64,000 nucleotides of DNA from Geosporobacter subterraneus DSM 17957 (GTDB taxonomy: Bacteria; Bacillota; Clostridia; Peptostreptococcales; Thermotaleaceae), in the NCBI RefSeq assembly GCF_900142145.1, contig NZ_FQZV01000011.1, forward strand, positions 1 through 64,000, written 5' to 3'. This document shows positions 18,539 through 26,423 of the stretch, in pieces (position 1 is the stretch's first letter; each line of letters begins with the position of its first letter). The notes under the pieces are model-generated. The model saw only the letters and a list, made by a program, of their open reading frames with translations, searched no databases and had not been told where the DNA came from. The position numbers and the translations under genes were made by a program.

Positions 18539-19381
18539 TTAAAGTGTTACTTCAACATGTCGGGCTGCATGACAGTTAATGTTGACTGCCACAGGCAAGC
18601 CCGCGATATGGGTTGGGAAAGCCTCTACATGAACCGCCAGCGCAGTAGTATTTCCCCCTAATCCCTGGGGACCAATTCCAAGATTATTCACTTTCTGGAG
18701 AAGCTTTTTCTCTAAAGCCTGATAGTATTCGTTCTCATTGCTGCTGCCGATTTCTCTTGTTAATGCTCTCTTCGCCAGCAACGCAGCCTTTTCCATCGTT
18801 CCTCCGATTCCCACACCCACAACAATGGGAGGACAAGGATTGGGTCCAGCCTTGAATACTGTTTCTTCTACAAAAGCCAGCACACCTTTTTCTCCATCGG
18901 AAGGATTCAACATTTTAATCGCGCTCATATTTTCACTTCCAAATCCCTTTGGTGCAAAGATTATCTTTATCTGGTTTCCAGGAACAATATCATAATGAAT
19001 GATCGCAGGCGTGTTATCACCGCTATTTTTTCGCTGTAAGGGATCTAACACAACAGATTTTCTAAGATAACCCTCTCGATAACCTCTCCTGACACCCTCA
19101 TTAATGGCCTCTGTCAAATTCCCTCCTGTAAACTGAATTTCTTGCCCTACTTCTATAAAGAAAACTGCCATACCCGTGTCCTGGCAAATAGGCATGTCCT
19201 GTTCTACAGCAATTTCAGCATTTCGCAGTAGCTTTTCCATTATTTCCCTTCCGATAGGTGAATTCTCTTTTTCTATACTCTCCTTCAGTGCTTTGACTAC
19301 GTCCATTCCCAATTGAATATTCGCCTGAATACACATTTTTTCCACTGCATCGATGATTACTTTTACATCCATCAATCGCAT
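18539..19381 (-). CDS. Class I [4Fe-4S] fumarase, alpha subunit
   Basis: Oxygen-sensitive fumarate hydratase subunit that carries the [4Fe-4S] cluster. 280 residues. The three cluster cysteines are visible in ICQDTG, NPCPPIVVG and NCHAARH. YREGYLRKSVVLDP and GFGSENMSAIKML are further family motifs. The ATG at 19381 fits the GGTGAGGTG ribosome-binding site; an in-frame ATG three codons later is possible. Tartrate dehydratase (TtdA/B) has the same architecture, but propionate genes next door favour fumarase. Confidence 0.92.
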   Translation of the reverse strand: MRLMDVKVIIDAVEKMCIQANIQLGMDVVKALKESIEKENSPIGREIMEKLLRNAEIAVEQDMPICQDTGMAVFFIEVGQEIQFTGGNLTEAINEGVRRGYREGYLRKSVVLDPLQRKNSGDNTPAIIHYDIVPGNQIKIIFAPKGFGSENMSAIKMLNPSDGEKGVLAFVEETVFKAGPNPCPPIVVGVGIGGTMEKAALLAKRALTREIGSSNENEYYQALEKKLLQKVNNLGIGPQGLGGNTTALAVHVEAFPTHIAGLPVAVNINCHAARHVEVTL

Positions 19382-19808
19382 GAAATTTTCACCTCACCCT
19401 GCACGAATCAATATTTGGTCTAATATCTCATATGTTTTAAAGAAACAGATCCATAGGCGTCAGCCTAACCTGTAATTTTCCATCCTCAGCAAAGTAAAGC
19501 AAAGTCGTAGGAGCTTTGACCTGGGCAATTATATCCTAACCGCCATAAGTAATCTATCTTATATCTGTAACAAGATTCTTTGTTAGTACCCAGAACTTCC
19601 ACGATTTAAAGGTTTATCCGGGAGTATTTAGATTAAGTTGCTGCCTATGGAGCCGCTCCGTCTGTCTGCCTCTTTTCAGGACAACACATGAACTGTCCTC
19701 TAAATAATATACTGCTTTCAAATCTTTTTCCCACCGCAATGCATCTTGTGATATTTCCCGGGAAATTTAGGCAAGTTTCTATCTTGTTCCACATTTTTTG
19801 ACGACAAT
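19382..19808 (-). other. Gap of 427 bases before the fumarase genes, with a possible promoter and leader hairpin
   Basis: No convincing gene. A TATAAT (19528-19533, minus strand) with a TAGATT 17 bases upstream could be the fumarase promoter. Its leader contains an extended hairpin around 19443-19472 (ACAGGTTAGGC ... GCCTATGGATCTGT). I do not recognise a known riboswitch. Confidence 0.4.
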
Positions 19809-20213
19809 TTACTTTTTCCCCTTGGCATCTGCTGCTTGTATAAATTTATCCACCTGAATAATATACCGGCTATGATAGCCTTCTCCAATTTTATCCTTTT
19901 CATCAAAAGCTTCAATTTTAAATTTCAGCCTTTTCCCCTCTACTTCTATTAGTTCAGCTTCTGCTCTTACCTGCATGCCCACAGGTGTAGCCGCTAAATG
20001 CCTTACATCCAGGTGGGTTCCTACTGTTGCAAACCCTTCGGGCAAATAAGGATCTACCGCCTTTAAAGATGCATTTTCCATCAGACCGATCATCATAGGG
20101 GTTGCATATACGAGAACCATCCCGCTGCCAAAGCTTGCCGCTGTATCTTTCTCCCCGACCAGGTGCTCCACCATGGCTTTCATACCTACTTTTAAATTGA
20201 ACTCCAAATTCAT
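19809..20213 (-). CDS. Thioesterase of the fluoroacetyl-CoA-specific (FlK) fold
   Basis: A small hot-dog-fold protein of about 133-135 residues. The pattern VGMKAMVEHLVGEKDTAASFGSG, YATPMMIGLMENASLKAVDPYL and GTHLDVRHLAATPVGM is that of FlK-like proteins; Thr/Ser-Glu-His catalytic residues of that family appear as T (DTAASF), E (MEN) and H (VRHLA). Such proteins are common in Clostridia and probably hydrolyse small acyl-CoAs rather than fluoroacetyl-CoA. GGAGG lies only two bases before the ATG at 20213, so the TTG at 20207 (eight-base spacing) is an equally good start. A further in-frame TTG at 20222 is less likely. Confidence 0.88.
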   Translation of the reverse strand: MNLEFNLKVGMKAMVEHLVGEKDTAASFGSGMVLVYATPMMIGLMENASLKAVDPYLPEGFATVGTHLDVRHLAATPVGMQVRAEAELIEVEGKRLKFKIEAFDEKDKIGEGYHSRYIIQVDKFIQAADAKGKK

Positions 20214-20264
20214 CTCCTCCAATCATATATTCATTTTTAATAGGATGCTTTTGCTGCACGACAT

Positions 20265-20690
20265 AGGAAGAATACGACGTAAGGCGGAACCCCGGGGGCG
20301 TGGTTCCCTACCATTGAAATATGTCATTCATGCGTAGTGGCGGGTTTCCATGCCCGCCATTGGGTTTTCAACCAGGTTGGTCACGGAGACCCAACCCTAC
20401 TTTATCATCCTCATAAAGCTGTCACCCTGAGGGGAGCGAACGGGTCTAGAATTTTAAAGGTCAGATCCTTCACTCCGTTCAGGATGACAAATCATAAAGC
20501 GGGTTGCAGGAATCTTGCTGCCCGGGTGGACAGGGTCCTCCACCCCTACAACCTAATTCCAATACATATTTGGACGGGCGCACACTGTGCGCCCCTACAT
20601 CCCTCACTATCATAGAGATGTCATCCTGAACGCAGTGAAGGATCTTTGGTTTCTGTTTTAAAGATCCTTCGTTTCACTCAGGATGACAAC
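20265..20690. repeat. Mosaic of two intergenic palindromic repeat families
   Basis: The gap 20214-20982 holds no gene. It is packed with two repeat types. Type A: five hairpins ending in CCCTAC or similar (minus strand GTAGGG followed by an inverted repeat), at about 20283-20311, 20336-20361, 20374-20401, 20533-20560 and 20573-20599. Type B: pairs of GTCATCCTGA...AGGATCTTT sequences in inverted orientation, at about 20419-20488 and 20619-20687, with AAAGATCC at the inner ends. They resemble REP/MITE-like short repeats seen between genes in many bacteria. Confidence 0.75.
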
Positions 20691-20948
20691 CATATAGAAC
20701 CGTACTATGACGCATTTATCTACAATTGTGCCTGTTCATATTTTTTACTGCCCAACCCTATCTAATACTTTCTGCCCTAGTTCATGTATCCAGATTAATA
20801 AAACCCTCACTTTTTACATGAGTAGTACGGGCTTATATTTCATTTATTCACCTTAACATTTTAAAATAGATTTTTGCGGCAATAGATCCTTTTACACCCG
20901 GAGTCACAGCGATATGTACTACCGATAATTTTATTACAGATTCGAAAA

Positions 20949-20972
20949 AAGTGGTACAATTTTGTACCACTT
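20949..20972 (-). terminator. Terminator after ftsH
   Basis: A perfect 11-bp stem AAGTGGTACAA/TTGTACCACTT followed by TTTTTT on the minus strand, directly after the ftsH stop. Confidence 0.92.
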
Positions 20973-20982
20973 TCTTAAAATT

Positions 20983-22818
20983 CTATTCTTCCTTTTGACC
21001 ATCCTCATCATTGCCAAATAACTTTTCAAAGTCCTCTGCATCAAGAGTTTCTACTTCTAATAAGGTATTGGCCACTAAATGAAGCTTATCAATATTTTCT
21101 TTCAGAATATTTTCTGTTGTTGCATAGGCCTTTTCAATGATAACCCTTACTTCCTTGTCAATGGCCGACGCGATTTCTTCAGAATAATTTCTCTTTGTAG
21201 AGAAATCTCTGCCTAAGAATACTTCATCCTCAGAGCTATAGTTAATCGGTCCGATGTTTTCGCTCATACCATATTTAGTCACCATGGCTCTGGCGATATT
21301 TGTTGCACGCTCTAAATCATTGCTTGCACCTGTACTGATATCATCCAGAACAAGTTTTTCCGCAACTCTTCCGCCCAGCAGGTGTACAATTTGCTCTTCC
21401 ATTTCTGTCTTTGTAGCATAGTACTTGTCTTCCTTAGGCAAGATCATGGTAAAACCGCCAGCTCTTCCCCGTGGGATAATTGTTACCTGATGCACAGGAT
21501 CTGTATTCGGCAGCATTCTTGCTACTACCGCATGGCCGGCTTCATGGTAAGCTGTGAGCTTTTTATCCTTTTCACTGATCACTCGACTTCGCTTCGCTGG
21601 TCCTGCAATCACTTTTGTAATGGCTTCCTCGATAGTATGCATATCAATCTTCTTGCTATTGTGTCTCGCAGAAAGCAGTGCAGCTTCATTCATTAGATTT
21701 TCGATATCTGCTGGTGTAAAGCCCGGTGTTCTTCGTGCTAACACTTGAAGATCCACATCTTCTGCCAGTGGTTTATTTCTAGCATGAACCTTTAGGATTG
21801 CCTCACGTCCTTTGACATCGGGCACGCCTACCACTACCTGTCGATCAAATCGGCCCGGTCTCAGAAGAGCTGGGTCCAGAATGTCAGGTCTGTTGGTGGC
21901 AGCAATGATAATAATTCCTTCATTGACACCAAATCCATCCATCTCTACCAACAGTTGATTTAAGGTCTGTTCGCGCTCATCGTGACCTCCGCCAAGACCG
22001 GCACCCCGTTTTCTTCCCACTGCATCAATCTCATCGATAAATATGATACAAGGTGAGCTTTTCTTTGCCTGCTCAAAAAGATCCCTTACGCGGGAAGCTC
22101 CTACCCCTACAAACATCTCTACAAAGTCAGAACCACTGATACTGAAGAATGGAACTCCAGCTTCTCCGGCAACAGCCCTTGTAAGATAGGTTTTTCCGGT
22201 TCCAGGAGGTCCTACCATTAAGATTCCTTTTGGAATTCTTGCTCCCAGTTCGATGTATTTTCTTGGGTTTTTTAAGAAATCTACAATTTCCTGTAGTTCT
22301 TCCTTCTCTTCATCCAAACCGGCTACATCTTCAAAGGTAACACGCTTTCTCTCATCTTCCTTATGCAGCTTCGCCCTGCTCTTTCCAAAGGACATCACAC
22401 GGCTGCCTCCGCCCTGAGACTGCTGCATAAATACAAACCAGAATACTACGAAAATCAAAATCATAAATATTGAAGGCAATATATCAAAAAACCAGGGTGT
22501 CTTCGCTGGAGGTTCTCCATCAAGCTTCAAAGCACCCTTTTCCATTTGTGGATAAATATATTTTTCCATCAACAACGGAGAAATGACCATAGGAGGTATA
22601 TATGTTTCAAAGGTTTGCTCGCTAGTTCTGAGCCTGCCTCGAATCGTATTTTCCACAACATAGATTTCTCTTACATTTTCTTTCTGCAGCTCTTGTATAA
22701 ATTCTGAAAAGCCAAGGGTTACCTTGTCTTGAGTAGGTTTCCCATAGAATTGTACGATGGCTACAATAATGATAAATATTAGTATATAGAAGCTAGCTCC
22801 CCTAAAGAATTTCTTCAA
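20983..22818 (-). CDS. ftsH: ATP-dependent zinc metalloprotease FtsH
   Basis: Membrane AAA+ protease for quality control and regulation. About 611 residues from a TTG at 22818, chosen because GGAGG lies seven bases before it; an in-frame TTG at 22842 would put the ribosome-binding site inside the gene. Two N-terminal membrane helices (about 8-25 and 115-132) flank the external domain. Then Walker A GPPGTGKT (about 203-210), Walker [12 protein letters not shown], the [23 protein letters not shown], and the zinc site HEAGH near residue 430. The order tilS-ftsH is the usual one, but the hpt gene that often lies between them is absent. Confidence 0.97.
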   Translation of the reverse strand: MKKFFRGASFYILIFIIIVAIVQFYGKPTQDKVTLGFSEFIQELQKENVREIYVVENTIRGRLRTSEQTFETYIPPMVISPLLMEKYIYPQMEKGALKLDGEPPAKTPWFFDILPSIFMILIFVVFWFVFMQQSQGGGSRVMSFGKSRAKLHKEDERKRVTFEDVAGLDEEKEELQEIVDFLKNPRKYIELGARIPKGILMVGPPGTGKTYLTRAVAGEAGVPFFSISGSDFVEMFVGVGASRVRDLFEQAKKSSPCIIFIDEIDAVGRKRGAGLGGGHDEREQTLNQLLVEMDGFGVNEGIIIIAATNRPDILDPALLRPGRFDRQVVVGVPDVKGREAILKVHARNKPLAEDVDLQVLARRTPGFTPADIENLMNEAALLSARHNSKKIDMHTIEEAITKVIAGPAKRSRVISEKDKKLTAYHEAGHAVVARMLPNTDPVHQVTIIPRGRAGGFTMILPKEDKYYATKTEMEEQIVHLLGGRVAEKLVLDDISTGASNDLERATNIARAMVTKYGMSENIGPINYSSEDEVFLGRDFSTKRNYSEEIASAIDKEVRVIIEKAYATTENILKENIDKLHLVANTLLEVETLDAEDFEKLFGNDEDGQKEE

Positions 22819-22944
22819 CAAAAGCCCTCCTTTCAGTGACAAAAATTGGCTTATACCTGGCGTCTTTTTATTCTATCATATTTTTTTAAGGAAAACAATA
22901 AATTAAAAGTACAGGTGCTGACAGCTAAATTTCAATCAAAAACA

Positions 22945-24336
22945 TCAATATTTGGGACAGCAGCTGATTCTTAGAACCCGTTTTGTGTCCTTATCTACTT
23001 TGTACCGCTCACTCATACGATAACCAACTACCCACATGATTCCTCCTTGGTCACAAATCAAAGGAATCTGATCCCTCTTTTCTCTCGAGACTTTTTCATC
23101 TATCATGAATTCCTTCAGCTTTTTTGTCCCCCTAATTCCAAGAGGTGCAAATTTGTCCCCCTCTTTTCTATTCCTAACAATCATATCCCCATGGACCTTG
23201 TCCAAATCAAAGTACTGAACCATAGACCCTCCCTTCAGAGAGTCTTTAAATCCACGGGGCAATTCCTCCGCTAAAAAAACCATATTTAACTTCTCTATTT
23301 CAATATTTTCTCCAATTTTCAGAGGATACTCAAATAAATCCTTATTTTTATGATTTTTTTTTCTTCGAAAGCAAAGCTTCCCATAATCCCTTAATACGTT
23401 TATTTCATTAGGCAAATCCAAAGTGCTGCCTGACTTGCCCTGATCCATAAGCTCTATCAATTGTTCCACATGTACGGCACCTATGTTTTTGATGGTTCCA
23501 TCCAATTGTAGTATCGCTTCTCTTAGCACCCGCTTCTGCAAGGCCGGATGATTATCCTGCAGCGGTCCTGTAAGAATATGTATTTCATCCCCTGCTTTCA
23601 AAGCGATCTGTTTGTAAAGACCTTTACTCGCTGATAAAATAAAGTCCGTATCCTCTCGCATTAGTTTTGCAGTTCGGGATAGGGTTTCCTTGATTCCCGG
23701 ATTGAAGTACTTTTCAATATAGGGGATTAATTCTAACCGAATTCGATTTCTCGTATAGATCGATTGGAAATTCGTTTGATCGATTCTTGGCTGCAATTGA
23801 TATTTTTGGCAATAATCTTCTATTTCCTTGCGACTGATATTTAATAGAGGCCGGATAATATGTTCTCCTCTCTTATAATCCATTGCACCGAGGCCTTCTA
23901 TCCCTGCCCCCCGCATTAAGCGCATTAGAACGGTTTCTGCCTGATCATCCAGATTTTGAGCTACCGCTATACGCTGAGCTTGGTTCGTAGTAAGTACTTT
24001 TTCAAACAGCTGATACCTCCGTTCTCTTCCGCCCTCTTCGAAGCTGATCCCCTTCTCTTTGCTGTAAGCTTGTATATCCTCACGGAAGCAATAGCAAGGA
24101 ATCCCGAACCGGCGGCAGAGCTCCTCCACATAGACGGCATCTTGATCCGCCGCTTCACCGCGAAACTGATGGTTTAAATGCACAGCATACAGCCGTAATT
24201 GATAATCCTCGCGAATCCTCCAAAACAAATGAAGCATTGTTACGGAATCTGGACCCCCGGATATACCTAATACAACACCCTGTTTTTTTTCAACCAGTTG
24301 GTTTTTCTCAATCGTTTCCAAAAACTTTTTCAACAT
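22945..24336 (-). CDS. tilS: tRNA(Ile)-lysidine synthetase
   Basis: Converts C34 of tRNA-Ile(CAU) to lysidine, which is essential for AUA decoding. 463 residues. The PP-loop SGGPDS is at residues 26-31 in GVVLGISGGPDSVTMLHLF, followed by HLNHQFRGEAADQDA and AQNLDDQAETVLMRLMRGAG. The C-terminal TilS domains follow (DKFAPLGIRGTKKLKEFMID at about 390-410). GGAG precedes the ATG. It lies between the yabT kinase and ftsH, as in B. subtilis. Confidence 0.96.
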   Translation of the reverse strand: MLKKFLETIEKNQLVEKKQGVVLGISGGPDSVTMLHLFWRIREDYQLRLYAVHLNHQFRGEAADQDAVYVEELCRRFGIPCYCFREDIQAYSKEKGISFEEGGRERRYQLFEKVLTTNQAQRIAVAQNLDDQAETVLMRLMRGAGIEGLGAMDYKRGEHIIRPLLNISRKEIEDYCQKYQLQPRIDQTNFQSIYTRNRIRLELIPYIEKYFNPGIKETLSRTAKLMREDTDFILSASKGLYKQIALKAGDEIHILTGPLQDNHPALQKRVLREAILQLDGTIKNIGAVHVEQLIELMDQGKSGSTLDLPNEINVLRDYGKLCFRRKKNHKNKDLFEYPLKIGENIEIEKLNMVFLAEELPRGFKDSLKGGSMVQYFDLDKVHGDMIVRNRKEGDKFAPLGIRGTKKLKEFMIDEKVSREKRDQIPLICDQGGIMWVVGYRMSERYKVDKDTKRVLRISCCPKY

Positions 24337-24396
24337 ATCCCTACTCCTGCTTTTTTGTTCTTGCTATTTATTTCTATTTAGATTAGGAAAAAACCT

Positions 24397-25311
24397 CTAA
24401 CCTAATGATAATTTTCCAAAAGAAAACCATATAATCAATAGAAATAGAAAAATACTGCCTCCAAAAACAAGATTGATCCTTAAATCTTTTATGGAGATCC
24501 TATACCTATGATCGAAGGCCAGTTTTTGGTTATAGAGCTTTCTCAACTGCTTTAAATAGTGATTCATTGATACCTTCTTTTGGTATAAAACTTTTTCCAT
24601 CAGCCGTAAAAACGGAGAAGGCAACCCTGCTTGTACCAGACCATCTCTGACCCTTTCTATTCCATGGCTTATGTTTGGCATTTTTTCTCCTAACAATAAA
24701 AAAGCAAAGAGCATATTTAAACTGAAAAGATCATAAGCCTCATCCGCCCTTCGAAGGCCCATGTTCCAACTGGCCCGATCATAAAGAGGCGTGAACTCCT
24801 TAATGCCCTTACCCATAGCTGTTACACCCCCCAAATCAATGATTCGTATGGAGCCTTTGACCTCGTCAAGCATCAGATTTTCAAGTTTTAAGTCGCCAAA
24901 CACATATCCCCGCTGGTGAAACTTACTGAAGATGCCTCCGATGATTAGGATAATTCCTATGGCTGTTTGTATAGAAATCTTTCTACTCCTTATATACTTT
25001 TTCAAATCACAACCTTGTATGTACTCCATTGAGAAAAAATGCATTTTTTCCTCATTCTGCACCCAATCGTCCAGTTCTCCAACAGCAGGGATTGCATCCA
25101 ATTGTTGAAAATCACGAAGCTTTTCATATTCCTTTGTGATACTTTGCATATCATTGCTGATTTTTAGTGCACAGACAGTGCCAGAATCCAAATCTACAAC
25201 CCGATATACTGCTCCAATCCCTCCTTCTCCCAACTTTGATAGTATTTTATAATGCCTTTGGTTCCACTTTCCCACAATGATATTCCCAAGCCCCAAATCA
25301 CATTTTCCCAT
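24397..25311 (-). CDS. yabT: Membrane-anchored Ser/Thr protein kinase, YabT-like
   Basis: A Hanks-type kinase of about 304 residues with one C-terminal membrane helix (about 280-300) and no extracellular PASTA repeats. Kinase motifs are the Gly-rich loop GEGGIGAVYRV, the VCALKI lysine, the catalytic loop FGDLKLENLML (FGD instead of the usual HRD) and DLGG in place of DFG. The ATG at 25311 follows TTGGGGGAAG; an ATG at 25344 would add 11 residues. Position after yabS and before tilS matches B. subtilis yabT, whose product is a sporulation-linked kinase. Confidence 0.9.
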   Translation of the reverse strand: MGKCDLGLGNIIVGKWNQRHYKILSKLGEGGIGAVYRVVDLDSGTVCALKISNDMQSITKEYEKLRDFQQLDAIPAVGELDDWVQNEEKMHFFSMEYIQGCDLKKYIRSRKISIQTAIGIILIIGGIFSKFHQRGYVFGDLKLENLMLDEVKGSIRIIDLGGVTAMGKGIKEFTPLYDRASWNMGLRRADEAYDLFSLNMLFAFLLLGEKMPNISHGIERVRDGLVQAGLPSPFLRLMEKVLYQKKVSMNHYLKQLRKLYNQKLAFDHRYRISIKDLRINLVFGGSIFLFLLIIWFSFGKLSLG

Positions 25312-25364
25312 ATTGCTTCCCCCAATATATTCATCCCAGAACAAAACGGCTTATTCAGCCGTTT

Positions 25365-26105
25365 TCATACCATACTCTCCTTCAATAGGGGTGTCTGACT
25401 CCAGTCATTTCCCAGGGATTTTTGTATATGCTCTCCTTGTATCAGTTCCAATGCTTCTTTAATAGCAGGAGCTGTAGGTGTTGTTCCCCCAGTCTTTAAG
25501 GTAAGAACACTTCTCTTGATTTGATCTAAGTCCTCTGTAAAAGATTGAACTACCCTGCAATAATCCCCGTTTTCTCCTGGATAGGCAATCACAGCAATTT
25601 CACTTTTTCCCCCTCTTCCCTTTAGGGAATTCATCAGCTCAATAATGCTTTGCCGTGCAGTTCCAATTTTGGGACCCATACTGCCGCTGCAATCCATCAC
25701 AATGCAACATTTCAGTCCTATGGTTTCTCCCAGCTGATCCATGTACTCTATGATCTTATTTCTAGATCGCGGAGGAATCTCTTCCAGTTCATTTCCCAAT
25801 ATCTCTTTCAATTGCTTTCCTACAATGGTCTCAATGGTTTTATTCATGCTCTTCTGTGTTACCATATGCATCGTATGTCCTAAGTCTTGAATCATGGCAG
25901 TCTCTGATATGCCCTTTCCTGCTTGGGCAATTTCTTCCACCTCTTGGAGAAATTCATCGTCCATTTCCCTGGATGCCATAATTCCGATGGCATTGACCGT
26001 AATTCCTGCTCTTGCAGCTTGCATAGCAGCCTCTGACGGACTTCCGCCTATATTTGATTTTCCATCGGTCACCACAATGATTTGTTTAATCTCCGGTTTT
26101 TTCAT
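25365..26105 (-). CDS. yabS: von Willebrand factor A domain protein, YabS-like
   Basis: 246 residues, the length of B. subtilis YabS. The C-terminal part (about 125-225) has a VWA fold with a MIDAS DCSGSMGPK motif and GGTTPTAPAI. The N-terminal 75 residues (IIVVTDGKSNIGGSPSEAA, ITVNAIGIMASREMDDEFL) look like the second half of another VWA domain, so the protein may be circularly arranged or a domain-pair. Metal-dependent partner binding is expected. It lies between spoIIE and the kinase and is probably co-transcribed with yabT (53-base gap). Confidence 0.88.
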   Translation of the reverse strand: MKKPEIKQIIVVTDGKSNIGGSPSEAAMQAARAGITVNAIGIMASREMDDEFLQEVEEIAQAGKGISETAMIQDLGHTMHMVTQKSMNKTIETIVGKQLKEILGNELEEIPPRSRNKIIEYMDQLGETIGLKCCIVMDCSGSMGPKIGTARQSIIELMNSLKGRGGKSEIAVIAYPGENGDYCRVVQSFTEDLDQIKRSVLTLKTGGTTPTAPAIKEALELIQGEHIQKSLGNDWSQTPLLKESMV

Positions 26106-26224
26106 AGGTATCCCCCCTGTACACTTTTATCCTGATTATTGTCTAGTTCTCCCAATTCTATACTCTTAGGCCTGTCCTTGTTTGTTCTATACAATATATG
26201 TTTGTATCCGGGGAAAAATACCAA

Positions 26225-26252
26225 ATAAAAACAAGGCCCTTTAAAAGGCCCT
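26225..26252 (-). terminator. Terminator in the spoIIE-yabS gap
   Basis: A GGCC-based hairpin (26233-26252) followed on the minus strand by GTTTTTATTT. It should end the spoIIE transcript. Confidence 0.65.
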
Positions 26253-26283
26253 ACAGGGTGTTGACAAAGTAATGTTGCTCAAT

Positions 26284-26394
26284 AAACCCCTCCTAAGCTT
26301 CCGAACAGAGACTTTAACGAGGTCACTTTTTTCAATGATCTATTTCAGAAAAAGTGGCCTTGTCACGGAGTCGAGAGGATATTAGGAGGGGTTT
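26284..26394. repeat. Long imperfect inverted repeat downstream of spoIIE
   Basis: The gap 26106-26423 has arms AAACCCCTCCTAA (26284-26296) and TTAGGAGGGGTTT (26382-26394), perfect over 13 bases. Inner arms AGGTCACTTTTTT and AAAAAGTGGCCT pair again around a central loop. The element is about 111 bases and could fold as one long hairpin. Confidence 0.7.
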
Positions 26395-26423
26395 GTCATC
26401 AGGCTCAAGGACGTTTAAAAGCC

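Noticed and set aside
19382-19808. Possible 6S RNA or riboswitch ahead of the fumarase genes
   Set aside because: There is a hairpin and a possible promoter, but neither the conserved 6S bubble nor any riboswitch core could be identified.
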